DNA of 64,000 nucleotides from Pseudomonas xionganensis (GTDB lineage: Bacteria > Pseudomonadota > Gammaproteobacteria > Pseudomonadales > Pseudomonadaceae). The stretch lies in the NCBI RefSeq assembly GCF_009763245.1, contig NZ_WKJZ01000001.1, forward strand, positions 1,640,180 through 1,704,179. Reading direction: 5' to 3'. Position numbers and translations under genes: made by a program. The notes below the pieces were generated by a model. The model saw nothing but the letters and a program-made list of their open reading frames with translations, had not been told where the DNA came from and did not search any database. Numbering within the stretch: the stretch's first letter is position 1; each line of letters opens with the position of its first letter. Below are positions 30,106 through 39,266 of this stretch, piece by piece.

Positions 30106-30783
30106 TCAGCTGCGGGGCGCCGTGGCGGCCGAGCCGTCGGCAAGGGCGCGCTCGTTGAGCTCGCTCCAGCGGGCGAGGAACTGCGGCGGCTGACTGACCC
30201 GCTGCGGCGCCTTGGCCAGGAATACGCCGAGGTCGTTGAAGGCATACACCGGCAGCAGGTCGCTGCGTTCACTGGCGGGGCGGATCTGCGCATCGAGGTT
30301 GTCGAGAATCAGCGGTTGCGCATCCGGGCTGGCGTAGTAGGCCAGCACCATATGGGCCTGGTTCTGTCTGAGGGCTTTGACGAAGGTCAGGCGCAGCTTG
30401 GCGCTGGGAATGCCCAGGCGCACCAGGCTGAAATACTTGGCGATGGCGAAGTCTTCACAGTCACCCAGGCCGCGGCTCAGGGTCTCGGCCGGGGTGGCCC
30501 AGTAGTCGTTCTGGCCCCAGGCCTGCTGGTCGCTGACAAAGCGCACCGAGCGGTTAACAAAGCGATTGACCTGCTGCAGCAGGGCCCGCTCATCACTCTC
30601 GCCCGCGTTCTGCAGCAGCACGTCCCAGCTGGCCAGGCGCGCCGCGCTCTGGGCATCACTCAGGGCGCTGAAGGCGGGCGATGGATTATTGGCAATGGCC
30701 TGCGGGCTGAGCAGGCAGCCACCCAGCAGCATGCCGGCCAGGGTCTTCAGGCAGAATTTCCGGTAAGTCGAGGACCGTAACAT
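30106..30783 (-). CDS. LapG-type periplasmic cysteine protease (bacterial transglutaminase-like)
   Basis: A 225-residue protein with a signal peptide (to about residue 31). The catalytic triad pattern is Cys 109 in GLGDCEDFAIAKY, His 144 in QAHMVLAYY and Asp 161 in LILDNLD. This matches LapG, which cuts large surface adhesins such as LapA when c-di-GMP is low and is held off by the receptor LapD. No lapD, adhesin or type I exporter gene is nearby, so the target is unknown. GAGGGG lies before the ATG. A palindromic operator-like sequence is about 75 bases upstream. Confidence 0.83.
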   Translation of the reverse strand: MLRSSTYRKFCLKTLAGMLLGGCLLSPQAIANNPSPAFSALSDAQSAARLASWDVLLQNAGESDERALLQQVNRFVNRSVRFVSDQQAWGQNDYWATPAETLSRGLGDCEDFAIAKYFSLVRLGIPSAKLRLTFVKALRQNQAHMVLAYYASPDAQPLILDNLDAQIRPASERSDLLPVYAFNDLGVFLAKAPQRVSQPPQFLARWSELNERALADGSAATAPRS

Positions 30784-31171
30784 CGTTTCCCCTCGGGCTC
30801 AGGCGCTTATTGGCCTTTGGCCACTCTCTTCTTGTGCTGCCATCCTATCGGCGTCAATTACAAAACAGCTATGGGCGTTTTGTGACGGTGACCAATATTT
30901 GACATTTTTCCTGCCGGATACCCGACGAACTGCTCGGCTCTTATGGGTTTTCTGGCGCCAGTAATTTTTTGTTCGAATTTGCACGGCCTACGACGAACCG
31001 CGACGCCTCGCCTGGGCTGAAAAGTCGGTATCTTGACTTTCCATCCCGGCCCAGATGCTTTGAGCAAAGAGCGGGCCAATCTTTCTCGCGCCGCTTGGCT
31101 TTAGGTGTGGGGAAACTCGCAAGGCATTCGGTGGGTCTGAAATCTGGTCATTTACGTTGAGGGCGGTGCCA
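30784..31171. other. 388-bp intergenic region between divergent genes
   Basis: The region separates the LapG-like gene (leftward) from the DUF533 gene (rightward), so it should hold both promoters. It is more AT-rich than its surroundings. Apart from the inverted repeat at 30858-30885 I see TTGACA at 30899 and TTGACT at 31034 without convincing -10 partners. I found no RNA gene and no convincing ORF. Confidence 0.5.
30858..30885. promoter_or_regulatory. Operator-like inverted repeat upstream of the LapG-like gene
   Basis: TTACAAAAC and GTTTTGTGA flank a ten-base spacer, giving a 9-10-9 palindrome with one mismatch. It fits a dimeric regulator site. The regulator is not recognised. Confidence 0.35.
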
Positions 31172-31861
31172 ATGAATACCCGTGGTTTGCTGGATCAGTT
31201 ACTCAAGTCGGGTCAGGATCTGCTCGGCAAGCAGGGCAGCGGGGCTGCCGGAAAAAAGACGGGCGTGGATCTGGGCAGTTTGCTCAGCGGTGCCGGTGGC
31301 GGCGCGTTGGCGGCGGGGGCCATGGGCCTGCTGCTAGGCAACAAGCGGGCGCGCAAGCTGGGCGGCAAGGCCCTGACCTATGGCGGCCTGGCCGCCCTCG
31401 GGGTGATTGCCTACAAGGCCTATGGCAACTGGCAGGCACAGCAGGCCAGTGCGCCCCGGCATGAGCCGCAGACCCTGGATCGCCTGCCGCCGGCAGAGGT
31501 CGAACAACACAGCCAGGCGGTGCTCAGGGCCCTGGTCGCGGCGGCCAAGGCCGATGGTCATATCGATGCCCGCGAGCGCCAGCTGATTGATGGCGAACTG
31601 GCCAAGCTCGACTCGGATGGTCAGCTGCAGCAGTGGCTGCAGGTCGAGCTGAACAAACCGCTGGATCCGGCGGAGCTGGCGCGGGCGGCGAGCACACCGG
31701 AAATGGCCGCCGAGATGTATGTGGCCAGTGTGCTGATGGTGGATGAGGAGCACTTTATGGAGCGCGCCTATCTGGATGAACTGGCGCGTCAGCTCAAGCT
31801 GGAGCCGGCGCTCAAGGCCGAGCTGGAAGCCCAGGTGCGTCAGGCGCAGGACGCTGCGTAA
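31172..31861 (+). CDS. DUF533/YebE family (TerB-like) protein
   Basis: A 229-residue protein. The N terminus is Gly/Ala-rich with a hydrophobic stretch (GAGGGALAAGAMGLLLG, and YGGLAALGVIAYKAYGNWQ). The C-terminal part is a TerB-like helical domain with acidic residues (AKADGHIDARERQLIDGELAKL, in pieces). The domain is found in tellurite-resistance proteins, but DUF533 members have no assigned role. The ATG at 31172 starts MNTRGLLDQLL; an upstream in-frame start at 31157 is less likely. Confidence 0.85.
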   Translation: MNTRGLLDQLLKSGQDLLGKQGSGAAGKKTGVDLGSLLSGAGGGALAAGAMGLLLGNKRARKLGGKALTYGGLAALGVIAYKAYGNWQAQQASAPRHEPQTLDRLPPAEVEQHSQAVLRALVAAAKADGHIDARERQLIDGELAKLDSDGQLQQWLQVELNKPLDPAELARAASTPEMAAEMYVASVLMVDEEHFMERAYLDELARQLKLEPALKAELEAQVRQAQDAA

Positions 31862-31900
31862 GCCTCTTTCCTCGGGACTTGGCGGCTGGGTTGGGTTCGG

Positions 31901-33538
31901 TCAGGTGGGCGCCGCCGCATAGAAGACCACGCAGTTGCGTCCGGCATCCTTGGCCTGGTACAGGGCCTGGTCGGCCAGCTGCAGGGTGGCGGCAATATCC
32001 CCATGGTCGTTTGGCCAGAGCGCGCCGCCAATGCTGCAGCCGATCTGCACGCTGTGGCCCTCCAGTTGCACCGGCGCCTTGAGGGCCAGCAGGGTGCGCT
32101 CGGCCACCATCTGCGCCTGGTCCTGGGCCGTTTCACTGGGGACCTGCAGCACCATCAGAAATTCATCGCCACCCAGGCGCGCCACCAGGTCCCCTTCACG
32201 CAGGCCGTTGCGTAGCCGGTTGGCGACCTCCTGCAGCAATAAATCGCCTGCGGCGTGGCCGAGCTTGTCATTGATCGGTTTGAAACCATCCAGATCCAGG
32301 TAGAGCAGGGCCAGGCAGCGATTGTGCTGGTGGCACTGCTGCTGCGCCTGGGGCAGGTAGTGCTCCAGGGCTATGCGGTTGGCCAGACCGGTCAGGCCAT
32401 CCTGGTGGGCCAGGGTCTGCATGGCGCCCAGGGCGTGATGATGATGGGTCAGACTCTCCACCAGATGGCGGATGGAGTGGCTCAGGGTTTCGATTTCGTG
32501 GGTGCTGCGAATATCCGGAATCACTGCAATCTCACCCGCGCTCAAACGATCAGCCGCTTCGGCGATCTGGCGCAGAGGACGGGTGAAATAGCCGGTCAGC
32601 AGCCAGCCCAGCAAGGCGAACAGCAGGGCCAGCAGACTACCCCACAGGAGGATATTGAAGGTGGTTTCACGCACTGGCGCATAGGCTTCATCCAGTGACT
32701 GGCGGGCGATTACGATCCAGCCCAGGCCCTCGTAGGCCTTGTAGCCCTGGCTGGTGGCAATGCCGGTCAGGTATTCCTTGCCATCCGGCCACTGCTGTAC
32801 GGCCCAATGGTTGTGCGGCGGGTTGCTGACCAGCAAGGCGGGCAAGGTCAATTGCTGACCGATCATCTCCTTGGGCGCCAGCAGCACCGTATGATCCTGG
32901 CCGATTACAAAGAATTCGACCTGACGACGTTGCTGAATGGGCTCCAGAATGGCCAGGCGTACCTCGTCGGCCCAGGCCCATGACAGGTGCGAGGCCAGTA
33001 CGCCGACCAGTTGGCCTTCCTGGTCAAGCACTGGCAGGCTGATATCGACAAACTTCATCGCCTCGCCCGTTGGATTGGGCAGCAGCTTGGCCAGTAGCAC
33101 GGCTTCATGCACATCGCCGATAAACAGCCCCTTGCTGCCTTCCAGAAAGACCGGGCGATGACCGATATTGACGCCCTCCAGAATGCCGTTGCTGGAGGCC
33201 AGCACCTGGCCCTGCTCGTCGGTGTAGCCGATCCAGGCAATGCTGGGGAAGTTGCTCTGCAGGCGGTCGAGCAGATTGCGCACTTCAGCTATGTCCTGGC
33301 CTTCGCGCAGGGCGCGCAACTGGCCCAGTACCTGGAGCATGCCGGCGCGGCTTTCCATGTCGCGGTCCAGGCGGTCCACCATCATGTAGGACACTTCCGC
33401 CAGGTCGCGGCCCACTTCCTCACGAATGCGCTGGCTGCTGTCCATGCCGATCAGGGTGCCCAGCAGCCAGCTGAGTGCCGTTACCAGCACGGCGATGGTA
33501 ATGGCAAAGCGGCTGCGCAGGCTGTGGGATGAATGCAT
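31901..33538 (-). CDS. Membrane diguanylate cyclase, Cache-HAMP-GGDEF
   Basis: Makes c-di-GMP from two GTP in response to a periplasmic signal. The 545-residue protein has TM1 (about 11-31), a periplasmic Cache sensor (about 32-290), TM2 (about 295-318), HAMP (to about 370) and a C-terminal GGDEF domain with active site RLGGDEF. The I-site motif REGD lies five residues before it, indicating product inhibition. No EAL domain is present. The ligand is unknown. It faces the DUF533 gene. Confidence 0.92.
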   Translation of the reverse strand: MHSSHSLRSRFAITIAVLVTALSWLLGTLIGMDSSQRIREEVGRDLAEVSYMMVDRLDRDMESRAGMLQVLGQLRALREGQDIAEVRNLLDRLQSNFPSIAWIGYTDEQGQVLASSNGILEGVNIGHRPVFLEGSKGLFIGDVHEAVLLAKLLPNPTGEAMKFVDISLPVLDQEGQLVGVLASHLSWAWADEVRLAILEPIQQRRQVEFFVIGQDHTVLLAPKEMIGQQLTLPALLVSNPPHNHWAVQQWPDGKEYLTGIATSQGYKAYEGLGWIVIARQSLDEAYAPVRETTFNILLWGSLLALLFALLGWLLTGYFTRPLRQIAEAADRLSAGEIAVIPDIRSTHEIETLSHSIRHLVESLTHHHHALGAMQTLAHQDGLTGLANRIALEHYLPQAQQQCHQHNRCLALLYLDLDGFKPINDKLGHAAGDLLLQEVANRLRNGLREGDLVARLGGDEFLMVLQVPSETAQDQAQMVAERTLLALKAPVQLEGHSVQIGCSIGGALWPNDHGDIAATLQLADQALYQAKDAGRNCVVFYAAAPT

Positions 33539-33770
33539 GCTGGATCTGTTCCTGAGCAGTCAAGGCTGTGGTTAACCATTCCCTGGCAGCGGCCCCGCAT
33601 ACTCCTGTGTCTTCGGCGCGAGGGGAGGCTGTGATTTTCCTGTAGTGAGTGTAGTGCGCCATCGGTCTGTCAGTTGGTGATCCACTGCCGATTGCGTGGT
33701 GCCAGGGGTGGCGGGAGTCGGGTATACTCGCCGGCTTTTCCGAAAGTTTGACTTGCGAGTGCCGACTACC

Positions 33771-34866
33771 ATGGAAATCAATCCGATCCTCAATGCCATC
33801 AAGGATCTGTCCGAGCGCACCCTCAGCATTCGGGGGTATCTTTGACTACGATCACAAGCATGATCGTCTGGTCGAAGTAAACCGCGAACTGGAAGACGCC
33901 GGCGTCTGGAACAAGCCCGAGTACGCGCAAGCCCTGGGCCGTGAGCGCGCCATGCTGGCGCAGATCGTCGAAACCATCGACGACCTCACCGGCAGCCTGG
34001 CCGATTCCAAGGATCTGCTGGAGATGGCCGCCGAGGAAAACGACGAAGGCGCGGTGAATGACATCGTCGTCGAAGTCGAGCGCCTGCGCGAGATCCTCGA
34101 GAAGCTCGAATTCCGCCGCATGTTCAGCCATGAGATGGACCCGAACAACTGCTACCTGGATATCCAGGCCGGCTCCGGCGGCACGGAAGCGCAGGACTGG
34201 GCCAATATCCTGCTGCGCATGTACCTGCGCTGGGCCGACAAGCGCGGTTTCAATGCCGAGATCGTCGAGCTGTCCGAAGGCGAAGTCGCCGGCATTAAGG
34301 GCGCCACCGTGCATATCAAGGGCGAGTACGCCTTCGGCTGGCTGCGCACCGAGATCGGTGTGCACCGCCTGGTGCGCAAGAGCCCGTTCGACTCCGGCGC
34401 CCGTCGCCACACCTCGTTCTCGGCGGTGTTCGTATCCCCCGAGATCGACGACAAGGTGGAGATCGAGATCAACCCGGCCGACCTGCGTATCGACACCTAC
34501 CGCTCCTCCGGTGCCGGTGGTCAGCATGTCAACACCACCGACTCGGCGGTGCGGATTACCCACGTGCCGACCAACACCGTGGTGGCCTGCCAGAACGAGC
34601 GCTCCCAGCATGCCAACAAGGACACCGCCATGAAGATGCTGCGGGCCAAGTTGTACGAGCTGGAGATGCAGAAGCGCAACGCCGCCTCCCAGGCGCTGGA
34701 AGACAGCAAGTCGGATATCGGCTGGGGCCACCAGATCCGTTCCTATGTGCTCGATGACTCGCGCATCAAGGATCTGCGTACCGGCGTCGAGCGTAGCGAC
34801 TGCCAGAAGGTCCTCGACGGTGACCTCGATGGCTACCTTGAGGCCAGCCTGAAACAGGGCCTGTAA
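33771..34866 (+). CDS. prfB: Peptide chain release factor 2, with programmed +1 frameshift
   Basis: Recognises UAA and UGA stop codons and triggers peptide release. The first 24 codons from ATG 33771 run to an in-frame TGA at 33843-33845; translation must skip one base (33843) to continue to 34866, giving 364 residues. The slippery site reads CGG GGG TAT CTT TGA C, with the internal Shine-Dalgarno-like GGGGG. The protein has the SPF tripeptide (codon recognition) and GGQ (GAGGQHVN). A TATACT -10-like element is at 33723-33728. lysS follows 48 bases later. Confidence 0.97.
33831..33846 (+). promoter_or_regulatory. RF2 autoregulatory frameshift site
   Basis: CGGGGGTATCTTTGAC differs from the E. 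coli site only in the first base (C for A). Low RF2 leaves the UGA unread long enough for CTT to slip +1, so RF2 controls its own level. This mechanism is established for the family. Confidence 0.95.
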
Positions 34867-34914
34867 CCCTTACCTAATTCCATTTGTATTTACGCGCCAG
34901 GCAGACAGACGACC

Positions 34915-36432
34915 ATGAGCGACCAACAACTCGACCCACAAGCCCTTTCCCACGAAGAACGGCAGCATGAAGAAAACAAGCTGATTGCCCAGCGCAAGGA
35001 AAAGCTGGCTGCCATTCGTGAGCAGGGCAACGCCTTCCCCAACGATTTTCGCCGCGACAACTACTGCGCCGACCTGCAGAAACAGTACGCCGAATCGAGC
35101 AAGGAAGAGCTGGCCGAGGCCGCCATCCCGGTCAAGGTCGCCGGGCGCATCATGCTCAACCGCGGCTCCTTTATGGTGATCCAGGACATGACCGGGCGTA
35201 TCCAGGTCTATGTCAATCGCAAGACCCTGCCGGCCGAAATCCTGGAAGCGGTCAAACACTGGGACCTGGGCGACATCATCGCCGCCGAGGGCACCCTGGC
35301 CCGTTCCGGCAAGGGTGACCTGTATGTGGAAATGACCGACGTGCGCCTGCTGACCAAGTCGCTGCGCCCGCTGCCGGACAAGTTCCACGGCCTGACCGAT
35401 ACCGAGCAGCGCTATCGTCAGCGTTATGTCGACCTGATGGTCAACGAGGAGGTGCGTCACAGCTTTCGCGTGCGCTCCCAGGTGATCGCCCATATCCGCC
35501 AGTTCCTGATGCAGCGCGATTTCCTCGAAGTGGAAACGCCGATGCTGCAGACCATCCCTGGCGGCGCCGCAGCCAAGCCCTTCGAGACGCACCACAATGC
35601 CCTGGATATGCAGATGTTCCTGCGTATCGCCCCGGAGCTGTACCTCAAGCGGCTGGTTGTGGGTGGTTTTGAAAAGGTCTTCGAGATCAACCGCAACTTC
35701 CGTAACGAAGGCGTCTCGACCCGGCACAACCCCGAGTTCACCATGCTCGAGTTCTACCAGGCCTACGCCGACTACGAAGACAACATGGACCTGACCGAGG
35801 AGCTGTTCCGCGAGCTGGCCATGCTGGTGCTGGGCAGCACCGATGTGCCCTACCAGGGCAAGGTGTTCCACTTCGGCGAGCCGTTCGCGCGCCTGTCGGT
35901 GTTCGATTCCATCCTCAAGTACAACCCGGACATCAGCGCCGCCGACCTGCAGGATATCGACCGCGCCCGGGAGATCGCCAAGAAGGCTGGGGCCAAACTG
36001 CTCGGTCACGAAGGCCTGGGCAAGCTGCAGGTGATGATTTTCGAGGAGCTGGTCGAGCACAAGCTGGAGCAGCCGCACTTCATCACCCGCTACCCCTTCG
36101 AGGTGTCGCCCCTGGCGCGGCGCAGCGACGATGACCCGAGCGTCACCGACCGCTTCGAGCTGTTTATCGGTGGCCGCGAGATCGCCAACGCCTACTCCGA
36201 GCTGAACGACGCGGAAGACCAGGCCGAGCGCTTTATGCAGCAGGTGGCCGACAAGGATGCCGGCGACGACGAGGCCATGCACTTTGACGCCGACTTCGTC
36301 CGCGCCCTGGAATACGGCATGCCGCCTACCGCCGGTGAAGGCATCGGTATCGACCGCCTGGTGATGTTGCTCACCGATGCGCCGTCTATTCGGGACGTGA
36401 TCCTCTTCCCGCATATGCGTCCGCAGGCCTGA
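34915..36432 (+). CDS. lysS: Lysyl-tRNA synthetase, class II
   Basis: Charges tRNA-Lys. The 505-residue protein has an N-terminal OB-fold anticodon-binding domain and class II motifs, including [17 protein letters not shown] (in pieces) and motif 3 [12 protein letters not shown]. The prfB-lysS order is widely conserved. A terminator follows nine bases after its stop. Confidence 0.97.
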   Translation: MSDQQLDPQALSHEERQHEENKLIAQRKEKLAAIREQGNAFPNDFRRDNYCADLQKQYAESSKEELAEAAIPVKVAGRIMLNRGSFMVIQDMTGRIQVYVNRKTLPAEILEAVKHWDLGDIIAAEGTLARSGKGDLYVEMTDVRLLTKSLRPLPDKFHGLTDTEQRYRQRYVDLMVNEEVRHSFRVRSQVIAHIRQFLMQRDFLEVETPMLQTIPGGAAAKPFETHHNALDMQMFLRIAPELYLKRLVVGGFEKVFEINRNFRNEGVSTRHNPEFTMLEFYQAYADYEDNMDLTEELFRELAMLVLGSTDVPYQGKVFHFGEPFARLSVFDSILKYNPDISAADLQDIDRAREIAKKAGAKLLGHEGLGKLQVMIFEELVEHKLEQPHFITRYPFEVSPLARRSDDDPSVTDRFELFIGGREIANAYSELNDAEDQAERFMQQVADKDAGDDEAMHFDADFVRALEYGMPPTAGEGIGIDRLVMLLTDAPSIRDVILFPHMRPQA

Positions 36433-36440
36433 TGGCCATA

Positions 36441-36464
36441 AAGCCGCCTACGGGCGGCTTTTTT
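36441..36464 (+). terminator. Terminator after lysS
   Basis: AAGCCGCC and GGCGGCTT arms with a four-base loop run into TTTTTT. Confidence 0.88.
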
Positions 36465-36612
36465 ATGTCCGCCATCCGTATACGTCTGGCCTGTGCTGAC
36501 TGCTTGGGGAGAGGTTTGTGTGCAACAGGGCCCGACGGGCCTTCACAGCCTGGACTATTTTTCAGCAAGAGCTGTCCAAGCGTGCATTGAAACTCGAAAG
36601 GAAACCTTAGCC

Positions 36613-37326
36613 GTGACTGCCAAACCCGCACAGGAAAGTGCCACCGAATTGGCCCATGCCGTGGTCGAAAGCGTTCAGTACCAGGGCCGCAAGGCCAGCC
36701 GCCAGGGCAGCGAGCAGCGTCGCCAGGCCATTCTCGATGCCGCCATGCGCATTATCGTGCGTGACGGGGTGCGTGCCGTACGCCACAGGGCCGTGGCCGC
36801 CGAGGCCCAGGTACCGCTCTCGGCCACCACCTATTACTTCAAGGATATCGATGACCTGATCACCGATACCTTCGCCCAGTTTGTCGAGCGCAGCGCCGCC
36901 CATATGGCGCAGTTCTGGAGCAGTACCGAGGGCCTGCTGCAGAGTCAGGTGGCCAGCCTGGACGGCAGCGCCGAGGCGCGCCGCCGCCTGGCCAGCGATA
37001 TCGCCCGGCTGGCGGTGGAGTATGTGCGTAACCAGCTGTTGCAGCGCCGCGAGCATCTGCTGGCCGAGCAGGCCTTTCAGCAGGAAGCGCTGCTCAACCC
37101 ACGCTTGCACGAACTGGTGCGCGCCCATCGCAGGATCCTGTTGCAGGGCGTGACCCATTTCTTTGAAGTACTGGGTAGCGAGCAGCCTGAGCAGGATGCC
37201 AAGCTATTGACGGCCATTATCGTGCGCATGGAGTATCAAGGCCTGCTCGATGGTGTCGAGCGCCTGGACAGCGAGGATATGCTGGCCATTCTTAAACGCT
37301 ATATGCACTTGGTGCTGGGGCTTTGA
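36613..37326 (+). CDS. TetR family transcriptional regulator
   Basis: A 237-residue protein with an N-terminal TetR helix-turn-helix: RRQAILDAAMRIIVRDG, then RHRAVAAEAQVPLSATTYYFKDIDDLI (in pieces). The C-terminal ligand domain is not informative. The GTG at 36613 has AAAGGA upstream; the open frame extends back to 36493. It heads a close cluster with a lipoprotein gene and the DUF1704 gene and is placed after lysS as in P. aeruginosa. Targets are unknown. Confidence 0.88.
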   Translation: MTAKPAQESATELAHAVVESVQYQGRKASRQGSEQRRQAILDAAMRIIVRDGVRAVRHRAVAAEAQVPLSATTYYFKDIDDLITDTFAQFVERSAAHMAQFWSSTEGLLQSQVASLDGSAEARRRLASDIARLAVEYVRNQLLQRREHLLAEQAFQQEALLNPRLHELVRAHRRILLQGVTHFFEVLGSEQPEQDAKLLTAIIVRMEYQGLLDGVERLDSEDMLAILKRYMHLVLGL

Positions 37327-37352
37327 CCCGCACTGCTTTCAAGGAGAGCTCA

Positions 37353-37904
37353 ATGATCGTCTGGCGCGCGCTGTTGGCCGTGTCCTTCCTGCTGCTCAGT
37401 GGCTGTCTGGTGACCTTCACTGACCCGATCCCGGCCAACGAGTCGGCGCCCATGCCCCTGCTGGGTGAGTGGGTGCGCAAAAACGAGTGGGGCGAGCAGC
37501 TCTACCTGCAAATCACCCGTGCCGGTTCCAATGTCTACAAGGCCAAGTCCTATGTCGACAGCCCGGACAACCTCGACAGTCTGGAAGAGTACGGCTTTAC
37601 CGTGGCCCACCATGGCCGACGCTGGTACCTGTCGGCGGGCCTGCCGCAGAAGTTCGGTGCCAACTTCGCCATTGCCGGCTTCGAGCTGACCACCGATGGC
37701 GAACTGGTGCTGTATAACCTGGATGTCGATCGCATTCTGCAGGACATGCAGCAGGGCACCCTGCAGGGCGAACTGGTGGACATGCGCGAGGCCGAGGGCG
37801 TGCTGATCACCAGCCCCCTGGAGCAGGTGTTTGCCTACCTGGATGACCAGGCCAACTCCGATGTATTTATCGAAGCGGCACGTTATCAGCGTGTGGCCGA
37901 CTGA
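37353..37904 (+). CDS. Hypothetical lipoprotein
   Basis: A 183-residue protein with a lipoprotein signal (LLAVSFLLLSGC, Cys 18). The mature part contains no domain I recognise. It starts at ATG 37353 after AAGGAG, 26 bases after the TetR stop, and ends 12 bases before the DUF1704 gene, so the three are probably one transcript. Confidence 0.85.
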   Translation: MIVWRALLAVSFLLLSGCLVTFTDPIPANESAPMPLLGEWVRKNEWGEQLYLQITRAGSNVYKAKSYVDSPDNLDSLEEYGFTVAHHGRRWYLSAGLPQKFGANFAIAGFELTTDGELVLYNLDVDRILQDMQQGTLQGELVDMREAEGVLITSPLEQVFAYLDDQANSDVFIEAARYQRVAD

Positions 37905-37916
37905 CGGCGAGGATGG

Positions 37917-39212
37917 ATGAACAGTCAAAGCGGTTTGGATGATTATCAACTGACGGTGCGCGCACTGTCAGAACGTATCGTCGAGGCGCAGAACCCGATT
38001 CGCGTGCTGGATGCGGTGAAGTGGGACGATCAGGTACGCGCCGATTTCCTCAAACACAAGGGGCGACAGTTGCCGGCGGTGGACCGAGCCTATTACGAAG
38101 GCCGCCCCCTGGCCTTCGATGCCGGTGAGAAGAAGCTGGAGTTCCAGAATATCGAGCGCGATATCACCCGCCAGCTCGGCCAGTTCAACCCGGTGGGGCA
38201 GATCATGCGGCGCATGTGCCGCGAATACCGCATGGTCATCCGCATGCTCGAAGCCCGTGGCACCGCCGATTTCGGCCTGATCAGCCAGGACCTTTACGGC
38301 GCTGCCTCAGACGCCTTTCATGCCGGCGATCCGACCCTGGCCGATCTGGGCCTGATGTTTTCCGACTACCTGAACAATATCGACAGTCGCGGTGACCTCA
38401 AGGACGAGCCCAAGACCCTCAATGCCAAGCAGGCCGTGGACCTGCTGCAGCACCGCCTGAACAAGGTGTTCGGCGAAGCCGAAGAAACCATCCGCGTCTT
38501 CGAATCCGATGGCATCCTCGCCGACGCGGCGGCGGGCGCCGATTACATCAAGATCCGCAGCGACGCCACCTTCAACGAACGCGACGTCAAGGCCCTGGAG
38601 GTGCATGAGGGGCTGGTGCATGTGGCCACCACCCTCAATGGCCTCAACCAGCCGGTGTGCACCTTTCTGGCCAAGGGCCCGCCTTCTTCCACCGTGACCC
38701 AGGAAGGTCTGGCCATTCTCATGGAGGTGATCGCTTTCGCCTCCTATCCGACGCGTCTGCGCAAGTTGACCAACCGCACCCGGGCCATCCATATGGCCGA
38801 GGAGGGCGCGGACTTTCTCCAGGTATTCGAGTTCTACCGCGAGCAGGACTTTACCCCGGAAGACAGCTACAGCAATGCCAGCCGGGTGTTTCGCGGTTCC
38901 ACGCCCACGGGCCTGCCTTTCACCAAGGACCTGTCCTATCTGAAGGGCTTTATCATGGTCTACAACTACATCCAGCTGGCGGTGCGCAAGGGCAAGCTGG
39001 AGCAGATTCCGCTGCTGTTCTGCGGCAAGACCACCCTGGAGGATATGCGTACCCTGCGCCGTCTGGTGGATGAGGGGCTGGTGGTGGTGCCCAAGTACCT
39101 GCCGCCGCAGTTCAGCGACCTCAACTCGCTGTCGGCCTGGATGTGCTTCTCCAACTTCCTCAACCACCTGAGCCTGGACCGGATCGAGGCGGATTACGCC
39201 AATATCCTGTAA
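37917..39212 (+). CDS. DUF1704 metallopeptidase-like protein (QEGLA motif)
   Basis: A 431-residue protein with VHEGLVHVATTLNG and TQEGLAILMEV. The HExxxH-type motif followed by an Asn and the Glu of QEGLA is the zinc-site pattern of the DUF1704 family, which includes eukaryotic tubulin tyrosine carboxypeptidases (MATCAP). Bacterial members are annotated as flavohemoglobin expression-modulating proteins, on limited evidence. A peptidase role is inferred from motif conservation. It is last in the TetR-lipoprotein cluster. Confidence 0.87.
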   Translation: MNSQSGLDDYQLTVRALSERIVEAQNPIRVLDAVKWDDQVRADFLKHKGRQLPAVDRAYYEGRPLAFDAGEKKLEFQNIERDITRQLGQFNPVGQIMRRMCREYRMVIRMLEARGTADFGLISQDLYGAASDAFHAGDPTLADLGLMFSDYLNNIDSRGDLKDEPKTLNAKQAVDLLQHRLNKVFGEAEETIRVFESDGILADAAAGADYIKIRSDATFNERDVKALEVHEGLVHVATTLNGLNQPVCTFLAKGPPSSTVTQEGLAILMEVIAFASYPTRLRKLTNRTRAIHMAEEGADFLQVFEFYREQDFTPEDSYSNASRVFRGSTPTGLPFTKDLSYLKGFIMVYNYIQLAVRKGKLEQIPLLFCGKTTLEDMRTLRRLVDEGLVVVPKYLPPQFSDLNSLSAWMCFSNFLNHLSLDRIEADYANIL

Positions 39213-39266
39213 GGATGCCAGCCGGGTCGCCTGCTGTGTCAGGCAACCCGGCTGGCAGTCGGAGGG

